A stretch of 64,000 nt of DNA from Pampus argenteus (Eukaryota > Chordata > Actinopteri > Scombriformes > Stromateidae): assembly GCA_036937835.1 (NCBI GenBank), contig CM072877.1, positions 9,737,001 to 9,801,000 on the forward strand, read 5' to 3'. Positions 48,791 to 62,237 of the stretch are shown here, piece after piece. Position numbers and translations under genes: made by a program. The notes beneath the pieces were generated by a model. The model did no database searches. It was not told where the DNA came from and was given only the letters and a program-made list of their open reading frames with translations. Each line of letters starts with the position of its first letter. Position 1 is the first letter of the stretch.

Positions 48791-51061
48791 TCAGAGTGGC
48801 AGGGTGGGGCATTATGGGATTGACCGGTAGGGTGGGAGGGGGTTGAGGCTTTCCCTTTATATTTATTACTCATCTGCTAATACTATCATCAGAAGATACA
48901 AAAGAGCCGAGAAGTTCAGATCTTTCTCCCCTTCTAGAATTCGGAAAGATGGTTTCCAAAATATCTGCAATCTTTCTTTAATATCTTTAACATCAGTTTA
49001 CAAGTTTACAAAATTCTCCAGATGTTTCCTTTTTTTTTTACCAGTAGACAATTCATGCATGTAGCATAAAACTGGCTACATTATATGCTTTGTGTAAATA
49101 CTTGTATTTTTAATCATTACTTTCTGTCGCTCCTTCTGAGCTGTCGCAAACTGCCTTGATCCTCATAGAAAGCATGTAAGGGTGAGATCACATCAATCAT
49201 CAGTCTCTGTATGATCTCTATCTAATGAGCCTGGAAACAGCTGCTCACACATGGTTTTCTGAATAATAGATGTGATGGGCCGATGCCTCCACCGTCATCA
49301 ACTTGCATTTTTCGATGGCTTTAGATTGAATCGGCTGAAGAAAAGAAAGAAAAAGACTCATCACCATAAAATAGAGGCTTTGAATCCATGCTATTCTTCC
49401 GAGGTGTTCGGTAATCTTCGAGGAATAAATGTACTTTTTTTTTTCATGGAAGGAATTCATCTATATATCCTGATACCAGGGGCCCTTTTCACAAGTGATT
49501 TGCAAGCACTGCTTACACGCACAAAATCACAAAATAGTACTAGTGTCCTGTTTCACAAAATGTTTGTTTCTCGCAAATTGCTAATGAATTTGTGTGTACC
49601 CTGCATAGGTGTCATAAGTATTGTGTTTCTTTTGATGGTAATGTTGTTGTTGTTTTGTTTATTCTGATTCTTATTTGATGGAGGCAGTTGTTGTCCTGAT
49701 GTCCTTCCTTTCTACGATAACAAGTTCTGTTTCATCAGTCAGGTTATTCGGCGCTTGTTGATGCTTTTGCTTCAGTGCAGAGGAGGCCTTTTTCTTTTTT
49801 TTTTTTTCTTTTATCTCCATTTAGCATGATGTAGGTGGAGGGATGATAACTGCTTCATGCTCACATAAGGAGAGGATGATCAACTGGAGAACAAAATAAA
49901 CAACATCATCATTAAGAAAAAAAATTTGTTTTTTTTCCAAGAAATGTTAACATTAGAAGTAGTTAAACACCATTTACATGTTGACGTCACATTACTGTAC
50001 ATTCCAGGTGATTAGCTTTTGATGTCAGGCTGCCACATAATGTACATGTACAAGAACATTATAATCCTTACGTATTGTAACCAACACATCACACATGCTT
50101 CACACAATAGCTATTTTTATTTTTTTATTTTTTTTGCATACAGTAAGGCTACCAACACAAACACACTCATGACGTATAGACCATATTAAATCTGTACTTT
50201 CCTTGTGGAATAAAATGTTCCTCCATATGTTGTTTTTTGCCCCCAGGCTCTGAGGAATTCGGCAGCCTTTATCCTTTCCTCCGGCCTTGGCTCTACTGGC
50301 ATTACTCACCGAGTACTACTCTGCTTCCTGTGGCTCTGATCACATCCCTTTATCCACAGTCCTCAAGCAACCTAAAAGCTGGAGCTTTCATCTACTTGTA
50401 AACTGCGATGTGAAGATCTCAAAGGTAGATGCCCAGTCAAGTATATCTAAAACTAGGGCCAGGTCCATTTTAGTAAGCATGTGGGGCTTGTCATCCTCTC
50501 CATGGTATGAGAACAAAACAGAGAAAACGCATACTAATTTGCAGAATAATGTTTTTGAAATAGAGTATACTTATATAAACCGGTATATAGATTTCTGTGT
50601 TAATGTGTGCGCATTCATGTGTATAGTATATAAGTCTGTATATGCGACTTATATACGATCCTCAGTCTGCCTTCCACTCAGAATTTGTTATATTGCAGGA
50701 GCTTCGTAAATATATTTGAATTGGGATGCATTTACTAAATGAGCAAGCACAGTAAATAGCATTCCCACAAAATAGTGCAGCGCACCCTGCACACTCTCGG
50801 TAAATAAAGGCACTCTGTTTAATTGACAGCAGTCAGTGATTTGTGTTTTGTGTTGAGCAGCATCCTTCAGGGGCTGTTAGTGTGGAAAGAGCTCTTCATT
50901 CAAATATCTTCCTGGCTGGCGTGAGTAAATCGTGCATCTCAATCAGCATTTCCACGTCAGCAAATAGAAACAAACTTCCCCCCCGTCTCCCCAAAAGCTC
51001 TGCATCATTTTGTTTCTGGCTAACCATGAGAGAATGTCAGCTGGCGTCACTGCAACATCAG

Positions 51062-51083
51062 CTGCACACACACACACACACAC
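51062..51083. repeat. (CA)n microsatellite
   Basis: About ten CA units after GCTG. Simple repeat. Confidence 0.9.
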
Positions 51084-51395
51084 GCAGACAATCATTCTCA
51101 TTCAGTACGGCATCTTTGTGATATTTGCTCATTTCTTCATCTAAAAGTCAGAGTTTATCTCGAGGGGGGATTAATATTAATAAGGAGTGTGTGTGTTTCA
51201 CTTAAATGTAAGGACACTTGCTCACTTTGTTTCATGTAAATCTTTGATTCCACCGTGTTCACTAGTCTCACAAAAGCAAATTCTGCCAAAAGTACAACAG
51301 GTCTTTTTAAAAAGTCGATGGTAACAAGACCCCAGAGAGCAGGGAACATCTTTTACAGTCGCCAGTGACTGAGTGAAGAAATGAAAAGGAAAACA

Positions 51396-51414
51396 TTCTT
51401 CTTCTTCTTCTTCT
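51396..51414. repeat. (TTC)n microsatellite
   Basis: Six TTC/CTT units in an otherwise mixed sequence. GAA/TTC tracts can form triplexes when long; this one is short. Confidence 0.85.
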
Positions 51415-54247
51415 CTTCATTCTTGGCAAATTAGGCATCCCCGAGGATAGAGGGTTTCAACACTTTTTCTTTTTTTTTGGAAAGTAATGATCAAATGGGA
51501 CAGTTTGTGTAAACATTACGAACATATTTGCCTTGAATTTCATAGTGATATAAAACTCTTTATAATATTGTACATACATACACAAAAGAATGATACAGAT
51601 TAAAAGTACCCAAAATTAACTGTAGTTGACTATGTTACACACTTTACTGCATGTTGACGTTGAATGAAATAATAATGAAATCCTGAAAATTGAAAAAAAA
51701 GAAGTGGTAAACAATTCTATAAGAGGATATTTGTAGTTATGAAAAATGGCGTGCAGAAATCTACTGGAACTACTTAATGCTGCCAAGCACATACCATCAT
51801 ACACATCCATCTTCCTTCTAAGTAGCTCTTTTAAGTGCTGTTGTAGATATACTGTGAACTGAAGCAAACTAATACCAATCTGTACATTTCAGCCAGACTA
51901 TAGAAGAAATAATAGGGCAGAAGATGCCTTAAATATATGCCATGCTGTAAATTAGCCTCTGAAAGGGCCAAGGGTGGAAGATATTCTGACATACTGTAGA
52001 CTGCCATGAAAACAATTTTTATATTTTCTGTTTTTACTTAAAACATTTTTCATTATATTAGTGTTAGCCAACTTGAAAGATATACAAAATTTCAAGTATA
52101 ATGTGGACGGCTGAGGTAGAACACATCATCTACCAATGTAAAGATTGTTTAATTAAAATTGTCAATTAAATGTGATTAAAATTGCAGTTACATATTTGAA
52201 AATAAGCTTTAAGTAAAGGCTGTTAAAATAGCCATGACTTCAAAATAGCTCTAAAAAAATTTTTTGATTTTAGAGTTGAGGATTTAGAGCTCTGAAAGCT
52301 ATCAATAGCAATATGAGAGAGCTGATCATAATTTACTGATGGGTCAAACTCAGACAGCCCTTCAGACTCCATTTGAAAGATTTCCTATTGTGCCATAGAC
52401 AGCAGCCCTGAGCACAGTGTCTGATTGCAAAAAGGTTGAAAAGGTCTGCCAGCCCCCCCCCCCGGTCAATAACGCAGTATTCTGTCCAGGCCTGAGGCGA
52501 CCAGGGGAAATGATCCGAACACCTGACCTCCTGCGTATCTATCTTCAGAGTGAGAAGTCTCTGCACATTGTCCCAGTCTCGTTATTAAAAATAAATACAG
52601 TAGTTAGTCAACCATGAGGATTCCACATTTTACTCACTTACTCACCACTTCCTGGGCACGTTTCCAATCCTGAACAACCTCTGAATAATAAACCCAGAAC
52701 ATCCTGCAAATGATGACACCCAGTAAAATGCCACTGAAAATGCGCGCAACACAAGAGGTCACTTGTGTAAAACTTCCAACCCTTCAAAATATATGCTGCT
52801 CGTTTGCTCCCCCAAATACATTTATGAGGAAATCTCATTTCTGCCTAGACTATGTTCACTGACTCTTTTGAAATGAAACATATTTGCATTTTCACGCAAA
52901 TATGGATTTGATCATGAGGTAGGAGAAGGAGAGAGATTCCATTTCTTGTTTAAAAATCATGCCATGATTTATTCTCAAATATGTTGGAGAAGATCTTTAA
53001 CCAAATGCTTTGAGTTGCCTAAACATAACTGTTCCCCTGTTTTACATCCTATCACAAATGTAGCTTCACAGTTCTTAATAGGTTTATGATTGCTGTAACG
53101 TATTGAATCAACCAGGGTCAGTGACATCATTCATTTTAAATGAAAAAAGAAGAGGAGTCAACACCTAGAGTTGAGGCACAGTAACATGACTGCGTGCCAG
53201 AGGTTTCATTTACTGAAGCAGCTGTTGACAATGAATGCTGTGCAAGAACCGACGCTAATAGCTGAATTATGGTTAGAAATTAAATTACGAGGAGGACCGG
53301 CAACGGCTGAATAATGGTGCTGTTCTGGTTCACTATCAGTGCAGTCAATTCCAAGCAAAGACTCGGAATCAGTTCTTTTTTCAAATGAAACAAACAAACC
53401 TGACAAAATTTCATAGATCCCTACATTAGGTCTATGAAGTGGAACACAAATTGTAAAAAAAATAAAAGTTGAACGAAACTCTCAGATGATTCTGAGGAAA
53501 TATGTTTATGTGGAAGTGCAGGTGAAATAATTAAGTCCAGGTACTGGTATGAGACATGGAAGTATCTGCCCTCCCTGGCGGTGACTGTTTTCTCAATCAA
53601 AGATCAAACAAGCAAGGAGACAAAAAACGGCCATTTGTTGTGTTGTACATGGACAAAATCTCTAGTCCCAAACCTGATCAAGGGATCATCTGCAGAGTCC
53701 AGAAAGAAAGGGAGATATTTCCCACTGTTGGCGATGGGATCAGTCGGTCGGACGGCAGCCTCTCAAACCCAAAACAACCTTCTTTTGAGAAGATCTGCTA
53801 AATACATAAATGATCCCCTTTCATTTGCTGTATTTTTGAAACTGAAACGGCAGGGAGCTCAAAGATGCAGTCATTTTCATTATCATGTCTGTCTACTCAC
53901 AGTTGTTTTGAGTTTGATAATTACAGATTGAAGACATGCTTATTTGTTAGAGCCAGTTAGAGCCTCTTGCGAGATTGTCTCTAGGTCATACTTAACAAAA
54001 TGACAAAGCAACCAACATCTCAACCTCATTAGTGTGTTTTGAGATATTATGTGATATGTTACAACTGTTTTAAATTGCATACTATATACATATAGGATTT
54101 TTCAAAAACTTTTTATTGTCCGTAAGGTTGTAGTCAGGTTGGCCCAACCAGGTTTTCTGGTTTAAAATCATTGTGCAGTAACCATTCACACATGAAATCT
54201 GTCAGGATGAGTACTGATCTCAGATTCACGTGAACTTGTAACAAGAT

Positions 54248-54655
54248 TGTTACAGACAGCAGCCGAGTCTGGACCCAAACGCAGAGAGCAGAAGCAGCTT
54301 TAATTGAAGAATAAGTGCAGGTAACTCAGATCAGGACAGAACAGGGCAGCAGCACTGAACTGAACAGACTTGACTAGACAGAACCGGCGAAAACAGGATA
54401 GACTAAACCTCACAGAACAAAACAGGACAGACTAAATTGAACTGAAAAGGGCAAAACAGGACAGACCGAACTGAACAGAAAAACAGTACTGAAATATAAA
54501 CAGAACTAATCAAGAAAAACAAAAGCAGGGAGCTGATAGGTCGACACAGGAAGCAGGTCTAGCGAGGGTGATGCAAAGTAGGTGGTTAGAGGAGCATAAA
54601 ACACAGACGGGGAAAAACACAAAAGGACACAAGTCCAAAACCGTGAGTTCAATAA
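54248..54655 (-). mobile_element. LTR-like dispersed repeat, copy 2 (inverted)
   Basis: On the minus strand this starts TTGAACTCACGGTTTTGG (compare TCATGGACTCGTGGGTTTGG in copy 1). It passes through GCATCACCCTC, TCAGCTCCCTGCTTTTGTT and GGTCTGTCCTGTTTTGC, then ends near CTGCTGTCTGTAACA. An AATTAAAG near its 3' end replaces the AATAAAG of copy 1. It is about 115 bases shorter than copy 1 and clearly diverged, so the two insertions are probably independent. At its 3' end the plus strand shows a perfect inverted repeat TGTAACA-AGAT-TGTTACA (54237-54254). No internal retrotransposon genes are attached. Confidence 0.6.
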
Positions 54656-54959
54656 AATGATTTATTATAGAGATAAGAGAAAACCAAATTGAATATGAAA
54701 ATGAAGAGCAGAGTTGATGGCATAGTCAGCACTTACTGTCTAGATAGAAGATAATAAATTCTCACCAAATCTCACCCAAAAAGTTATTCAGCAACAGTCA
54801 GGACTCTGACTGAGAAGAACCAAGAGGTGTGCAGCTGACAAATGCTGAAAGGTTTCTTTACTTGCACTCTGATGACTACATTAATGTTAATTTAACAGAG
54901 GAATGAAATGGGGGAAATTGAACATCGTAGGGGGGTCTTTCCTTCCTGTGGTCATCCAG

Positions 54960-55116
54960 CTACACAGTTCCTCTCTTTTCTGCTGAAGTTGAACACTTTT
55001 AACAACTTCCACAGTCTACTGCCACAACTTTCAATAACTGTAAATGACCTACTTCTGTACATCTCCATCATCAACCCCCCCACCGGGATCAATAAAAATA
55101 TTCTGATTCTGAAATC
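54960..55116 (+). mobile_element. LINE 3' tail (CR1/L2-type)
   Basis: The segment ends CACCGGGATCAATAAAAATA followed by TTCTGATTCTG. The phrase 'GGGATCAATAAA' plus a short tandem ATTCTG tail is the usual 3' end of fish CR1/L2-type LINEs. The upstream sequence (CTGTAAATGACCTACTTCTG) fits a decayed 3' UTR. No coding sequence is kept. Assignment from memory of consensus style. Confidence 0.55.
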
Positions 55117-55119
55117 TCA

Positions 55120-56050
55120 AAGCAGAGCACTTTCATCTGAACTTTGTTCCTATAAATAAGTAATCAGGAAAAAGGTTAAGATAGGTTATTAATGTGGTCA
55201 TGGGATGAATCTCTTATATTTCATTACCATAGCGATCCAATCTGAACAAATGGAGGAAATATGTATTTGAAGCTTTTGAAAATCACTGACAGTGCTAATG
55301 TATATAATTAAGTAATACGCAATATGACTCCACGTCTTAAGGTCGTACTACTGTATAAATACTGTATGATAGTTGAGGCATCAAATAACATCCAATTTGT
55401 CCAGACTGAACCAATAGAAACCTCATATCTGCATATATGCAGCTGCAAATGTGCATTATAGTATACAGCAATCACAAGAGTAACTTTGGTAGTAACACCC
55501 TGAAGTATCTTCGTAGCATCATAAGCTTCAAAGTTAATAAAAAAGAAAATACAGAATTAAATTCTGTAATGAAGTCCGGTACATTTCCACATAAGCTACA
55601 GCTGCGATAATCACAATGTCATCTTTCAACTTTTCCACTCTCTGACGTTTATACCCAATGATTGATTATTGTCTATGCTTAACTCTGGCAGATAGACTCT
55701 AAATGTGTAGGGTTTCTCCTTACAATCTCCTGGGACTTACATCATCTCTAATACCTTGTTGTGTGCAGTAAACCAAGTGTTGGATGTAACTGTTGCGTAA
55801 TAATTACAACACAATGAGTCACAGCTCCCTGTTATTCCTGTACAGTAGTTGTAGGTCACCACGTGTTTACGCCTCTAATCTGTAATATCCTGCATCATAG
55901 TTTATATGTGTACATTAGGCATTGTTGCATACTTTATTCAGGATTTCATTGTTGTTGTTTGAGGATCTAATCTTTTCTTCCTACTAGCTGATATACTTTA
56001 CTTTCTCCAACACAAAATATCTTGATAACTAATGTCCAGATTGGACAGTC
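55120..56050. other. Non-coding DNA, no gene seen
   Basis: AT-rich, with no gene, RNA or clear transposon recognised. Confidence 0.55.
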
Positions 56051-56054
56051 TCTA

Positions 56055-56370
56055 GTTAGATTAGATGTATTTTATTCAACCCACAACAGGGAAAATGGAA
56101 GTGTTACAGCAGCTATAAAAGAAAGGAAAAAAAGGAAGTAGAGAAGGTTAAAACTTAACCCGATAAAAACAATGACAACAAATCAACCTTCAACTGGCAA
56201 TGTGGAAAAGAAAAAACAAGAATTGAGGGTATAAAATAAGGTGCTTGATATAAAAGTATTTAGAGGTAAAGTGACTGATGGTGTAAAAATACTGCAACAT
56301 AATTGACAATGATATAAATATAACTATAAATAATGAAGTACTACCACTTAAATTGTGCATGAGGTAAGCA
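56055..56370 (-). mobile_element. LINE 3' tail (antisense)
   Basis: The plus strand reads TAGATTAGATGTATTTTATT, then CAACCCACAACAGGGAAAATG and GTGTTACAGCAGC. This is a diverged form of the fish repeat phrase 'TTTATTGATCCCACAATGGGGAAATTC...GTTACAGCAGC', the reverse complement of a common LINE 3' end. The following A-rich and ATA-rich sequence to about 56370 fits its 3' UTR. Only the tail is present; no reverse-transcriptase sequence follows. Confidence 0.5.
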
Positions 56371-56545
56371 AAGAGCTCCTTGCACCACAAAGAAGGAGGT
56401 TTATAAATCCACTGAGGAAAACTGGGAATTGCCTTTGATTATTATTTGTACTGGATTCTGGCCATTCTACATACCTGTGGTCAAAGGCTTGTTGTAACTG
56501 GCGCTCTTGGGTGATGATCTCTCCATTACATACTTATGATACATA

Positions 56546-56775
56546 CAGTGGTGTGAAAAAGTTTGTCCCTTCCTGATTTTCTTTTTTTTTTTTTTTTGCA
56601 TGTAAACACAATGCAGTTTTTGTAGTTTTTATTATTAGGGGGAAACAAACTCCAAACCTACATGGTCCTGTGTGAAAGTGTTTTCCCCCCTACACCTAAT
56701 AACTGGTTGGGCAGCAACGACTGCAATCAAGCATTTGCGATAACTTGCAGTGAGTCTTTAACAGCGATGTGTTCA
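56546..56775 (+). mobile_element. Tc1-like transposon terminal fragment
   Basis: It begins at a TA with CAGTGGTGTGAAAAAGTTTG, continues GTCCCTTCCTGATTTTC and later ACCTAATAACTGGTTGGGCA, then GCAATCAAGCATTTGCGATA. These match, from memory, one terminal region of an abundant fish and amphibian Tc1-like element with long inverted repeats. A T run (about 56582-56597) interrupts it, and similarity fades after ACAGCGATGTG near 56771. The transposase gene and opposite end are absent, so the fragment cannot move on its own. Confidence 0.7.
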
Positions 56776-57484
56776 ACTCAGAGCTTTGGGTCTTACTTGA
56801 AAGAGTGGAGATTAATAGTTCACTACCTGATGACCAGTTAGTTGTGGGGCAACTCATGGTGATGTGTGTTGGGTTTTATTTTTATTTTTGCTTTGTATCA
56901 CTAATAAAAAAACTGTCCACATAAACTTTTTATATGCTTATTCAGCTGTTACTGTTGTGCAGGGAGGACTGGGATGTCTGGAGGCAAAACTTGAGAGTGA
57001 GCTTTCTATCACCAGAGAGTGCTTTAATGACACCAGACTTCCACTACATTTTGAGGAACACTGAATCTATTGTGTTTGGTTTTAGACCCAAAAGCTGAAA
57101 AAAAGGAGATTTCTTTTTTTTTTTTTTTTTTTTTTGAGAACTGAGGTCTTTGGACCCAAGTGTTTCCTGTGATTTATGGTCAGCATCTTTCAAAAATAAC
57201 TTGTACTGAATGACCAATGATGGGTTTTAAGGAAGATTAATGCAAGAATGAAATCCCAAGTTACAAAGACTAATCCTCCATATAAGGATGGTCTCATGCA
57301 GATTATTAGCATCGGCTAATTTTATTTCGCTACGATTGTACAGTAGTACAACTAGGAGCTGATTTGAACATCAATCTGTGATGCTGGAAAATATGTTTCT
57401 CAGAGCTGAACAATGTTGCTGAGCTTCTTTTATAATTTACAATCTCTTTGATGTACAGCCTGATGAAAAACAACAACCATGTAC

Positions 57485-57553
57485 ACAGAAAGAAAGACAG
57501 AAAGAAACAGAGAGAGAGAGAGAAAGAGACAGAGAGAGAGAGAGACGGAGAGA
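57485..57553 (+). repeat. AG-rich simple repeat
   Basis: AGAAAGAAAGACAGAAAGAA then a series of AGAGAGAG and GACAGAGAG units. Purine-only apart from scattered C. Simple low-complexity repeat. Confidence 0.85.
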
Positions 57554-60500
57554 TTGGTTTTTAAATTTGGCAAACATTCAGCTCTTAAAATGCCCTCCAG
57601 TACCAACTAATATTAACACAGCTCATTATGGTGCATATACTGCATATTATAAATGGTAAAGGTCCGTAATAAATCTTTCTAAGTTTAAAAGATCTGTGTC
57701 CTGTAAAATTAAGCCTCATACGATACTGCAGGTCAGCGCTCATTCTCTTATGCCGGGTCCAGAATAAGATTCCTATACTGTTAAACCATACAGAAGGGAA
57801 AGGTCAAAGTATGGCGTTAGGGAAAGGATGCTAGAAACAGAGATGTGTTTGGAGATTTCAGTTTGCAAAGGTTTTAAACAGTGCTTGTTGAATATTGTTT
57901 TACATGATTAAAATCCCTTTCATTCTGTCAAGGGATTGCTGAAAGTGTCCGGGACGGAAACCTTGTATTGTGAGAGATTACGTCACTTGGCAGAGTCTCA
58001 GGTCTTTTTAATATGCTGTTGCACAGCCAGAAGTTTCAAAGGGCTCACAGGAAGCTCTGGTCTGGTAGTTAGTTGGATAACCACAATGCTTTTTTTTTTT
58101 TTTGCATTTACTTGCTTCTATCATTCCTTCTAATTGTGCTGCGTAGATGCCTCCACGGCCTGAATCTGTCTTCGTGATGCACTTGGAACACTTTGGTGTG
58201 TTGTAGATCGTCATATACAGTATCTACGAGTGTTGTGGAGAACAGCTATGGAAATAGCAATAGTTAATCAGCAATTAAAAAATACTTATTATTTCTTTTT
58301 GCAAACAAGGCTTCTTCCTTGACACATGTAATATTCCTGTCCAGTAGATGATCGTGATATTAGGTTTGCCTTAAAACACATATGGAAACTTATTATCTTT
58401 CGGCACATTCAAACAACATTAATAAACATGTTAAGTGCTAGAAACTGCTTTTCATTGCTTATACCTATAGGCCTCATTATTTTCATGTATCAAAATATAG
58501 AATTGTATCTGCGTTCGACATTGATTTTAAAAATAAATAACACAAAAATAATTTTTTTGGTGCTTATTAGAAACTACAGCATACTGGTCATCAGGAAACA
58601 AGGCAAGTTTTAGAAGCACAGAGACATAAAACCAAGGTAAAAGTCATTTAAACTAATTTGCTCCTTTTTAATTTTTTTTTTTTTTTTTGTGAAAATCTGC
58701 ACAAATGCAAAACAGTGAAGCTTGCATAGTATTTTTTTTCCAGTGATCCTTGTTCAAAGGCCACTTAGCACAATAACAAACGCTTACTCACAGCCTGACA
58801 GGTGACGTCCTGACAGGATATGTGAGGAGGGACATGAAAGGGGAGAAAGCAAGACAGCAGAATGATTGGAACATTACTTCCATGATGCATTACTTGACTA
58901 CGTCCCCTATGGTGCAGCTCTTCATTATCTGTCAGGGTCACAGCATCATTGAACTGTGGGAGAGTAGGCGATGCTAACTACCCCTTCCTGTGCTGACACT
59001 TATTAAAATTGGAGAAATGAAGCAAAGTAGCCTACCCTACACCCACACACATGGACAGACGGGAAAGCATATAGGCTTACTTGTAGGTACAATCAGTACT
59101 GAATAGCCTGTCCTTTACAGTTAAGCAAAGAAATCACAGCCATGTCCTGAAACCAGAGTCAAACACGAATATTCGCTTGTAGTAGATATAGTTGTTTTTT
59201 TTTCGCAATGTGTGTACTGTCATTGTGTGTGGCTGGCGGGATTCAGAGGCTGAAAACAGGAAGATTACCTCTGGGCAGGTGCATACAAGCCCCAGGCACA
59301 GTTTCAGAGAACTATTTCCAATCTAGGACACAACTCTCACAGAGCTTCTGGGCAGGAGGACCCGTCGGGATTACACTTCAGTCTGATTAACATAGACGGA
59401 AGAAAGCGTGTATCTGGCATGCACAACCTCTTGGCCTCTTTTATTTTACTACCCAGTTTCTGTTGGCTTTTTTTTTAACACTCGAGGGAATAAAGGAAGT
59501 AGGAAAGGTGGACATTCATCTCTTTTACAACAGTAATCTTGCTTGCCCGCATGCAGCCCTCTTTCAGTCTGCATATCAGATTTCATTACGCTGTGCTGCA
59601 GCCAGGTTGTTAGCGACTACAGATTTAATCAAGGGTCTAATTGCACTACGGCCACTAATCACAAACACATCTTGAGATCAATATGCATTTCACACGTGCT
59701 GAACCACCTTGGCAGAAAACACCGGGAAAGCAGAGTGAATTGTATCTTGAATGAAATCGAGCACGTGCAGCGATCCATGAATTAAAAATGTCTGTTTATA
59801 CTGTCGACAGAAACCTCTCTAGCTCTTTTATATCAAATGTGACCTGTGATGAATCATTTATTATAATGCTATAAATCCACTTTAAGAGACATATTTGGAT
59901 TCAATTGGTTATTACTAAAATTCTCCAATAATTTTTCACTGCTGACAACAAAAACGTACTGAGTGTTAGAGTTATGTAACAGATTGTGAAATTAAAGAGG
60001 ATGTGTAGGTTTTGTTTAATACATTTAAACACTTGTTGGGGTCTTTCTCATAAGCAGACTGAGTGACAGAAACTGCTCAGTGTTATTTTTTGTTGTTTTT
60101 TTTGCCTTCATGTACTCTACATTGCCTCATTAATCAAATCCGTGAGCAGAACAGAACCGTCTTAACAGGCTTTAAAAAATATATGCTCTTACTGTACTCA
60201 AAACCTCTACGGGAGCACTAGACTATAGAGTATCAACATTATATCAAAGTAAAAATATTTATCAACAATAAAAATCTAACATTTAAACCAACTTTTAAAT
60301 CTTACCCTACTGACGAGGTTTTTAAAAAAATCCCGACGTATTCGCTGCCGTCACAGTAGAAAACAGGATTAGCACAGAGTGCAATGGTCAAGTAGGAGAA
60401 CTGGAGACGCAGCAAAGGTAGAACGAAAACATAAAACTCCCGCCGCTTAAGCCAAACTAAAGTAATGTCATAGTGAGCTTTCTTGTGTGCGGGTATCATC

Positions 60501-62201
60501 AATTTCCTCAGACATCCTGGCTGACCTCGGGGCAAGTAATAGGTGAGAACAAACAGACAAAACCTTCAATTTAAATTTCTTTTGACAGTCGGAGACATAA
60601 CAGGAGAGACAACCAAATGGGAGCATGTGCAGGTGAATGTTCTTCAGATAACCGTGATAGGAAAGGTGGCATGTGTGGTAAAAAAAAAAACATGAATTAT
60701 TCAAGTAAAGTACCACAGTTCTGCGCTTCAAAACTTGATTTATTTGATTTATTTTGTTACTGTACCCAACTGAGACACACTGAAAAGGCCTCATTCCTGT
60801 TAATAAAGGGTCAAACTCAACACAACCTTGTTCCTACATCTCTTTAAGGGTCTCATCTTACCATATGGCAGCAAAGTTAAAACTTTAACATTCGTATTTG
60901 AAACTAAATTCACACACAGGACCCAACAGCTGTGTGAACAGGATGTCTATCAGCATGCACGGTGCCTGTTTCCTGCGTATGGAGTGGCACGCGTGTCCCA
61001 CAGGTTGCCTATTTATACACTCGCCCTTAATAAGGAGCGCCTTTCACAGCTGCGGGTGTAACTGTAGTGAAGTGCTCGCGAGCTGGGATTACTTTAGAGG
61101 GTTTACACGAGATGTCACTGTAAGTGTGGTGATGGAAGAAAAACGAGGCGAACACAGTTAAAACTGTTAATAACTATTTGGTTATGAACGGAAATATGAA
61201 CGGAAACATTTTGAGCTGATAATATTGCTAGAGTACAAGTCAAGAGATAACCAAAACTATCACAACTCATCCTGCGAGGAATGTCTGTGTCAAATCGATC
61301 CAATAGTCATTAAGATATGTCCGTCCAGACTAAAGTTTCCATCTCCAGAGACTTTAAATATATTCACACATAGGACAAAAACACATGTCAGTCTAAAACA
61401 TCTTCCTGCCAACGCTGTCTGTTTTCTTGATGTTTATTTGTTTTTGGACACTCTTGGGCTTCTTCTGCATCCCCATTTTAAAAAAGACACAATCTTATGA
61501 ATTATGGATTATTTCCTCAAGCAAAGTCTTCTTGCAGAACGCATGCATAAAGATCTGAAAACATCTGCAGGGGAGCCCTCGCGCTCTCTCAATGTAGATT
61601 TAATGGTGGGCCAACCCCGAGTTCTCATTGACTCGCTACAACTGCAAATCAAAGTCTGCAAGTTGGTGACAGAAAGATTTGGAGAGGAAGGAAGATATTA
61701 AACGCCACAAACGGAAATTTTAAGAGGCATAAAAAAAGAACATTATCTTTGACTCATCACTGCTACACCAGACTAGAGAGACGGTGTTTAGATGAATGAA
61801 GAATTTCAGAGAATAAAAGTGCATATGGAGGAAATGTAGACAGATGCAATTTTACATGTCACTCTGCCAAATTATCTGATCTGATTGGTTAAACATGATT
61901 TCCAACATAATTATGTGATTTTTTTTTCTCGCTATATAGAAAGATGCAATGCCATGCTGAATCTTACTTCTGATAATGTACTGTAGCTAATGCTATGTCT
62001 TTGTTTTGCTTGCTGTATGTTTATTCTTGCATATTTTTTTTTTGGTGATGGTCATGCAAAAGCTAAAAGAGAATGTTTTTTTTCTTTACATACTCACGTT
62101 GATAAGAGTGACGTATTTTTATTGTTGTATCGTTCCACATTAATATCGCACCCATTATCAAAGTTGCATTCATATTCCACAGGTGTTTCATAACGTCAAG
62201 C

Positions 62202-62202
<1 letters not shown>

Positions 62203-62235
<33 letters not shown>
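62203..62235. repeat. (AC)n microsatellite
   Basis: About sixteen uninterrupted AC units. The reverse translation gives a CVCVCV artefact. Confidence 0.95.

Positions 62236-62237
<2 letters not shown>

Larger units (their letters stand above)
48795..54235. other. Non-coding DNA, no gene seen
   Basis: The longest frame here (50287-50709, 140 codons) has no recognisable domain and a composition like random AT-rich sequence. Simple repeats lie at about 49790-49810 (T), 51062-51083 (CA), 51396-51414 (TTC) and 52453-52463 (C). A fish hAT-like word (CCAGGGGCCCTTTTCACAA) occurs at about 49478, too short to call. A hairpin of CTCTAAAA...TTTTAGAG lies at about 52250-52276. Confidence 0.55.

Noticed and set aside
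49272..49667. 131-codon open frame ending in a hydrophobic stretch
   Set aside because: The apparent membrane segment comes from a GTTGTTGTTTT-type T-rich run. No domain or splice context.
50287..50709. 140-codon open frame on the plus strand
   Set aside because: It is among the longest frames, but the sequence is not recognisable, the composition resembles translated AT-rich DNA, and there are no splice signals or similar frames nearby.
61504..61701. 65-codon frame with fairly protein-like composition
   Set aside because: No family recognised, no acceptor or donor at sensible places, and short enough to be chance. Kept only as a note in the region entry.
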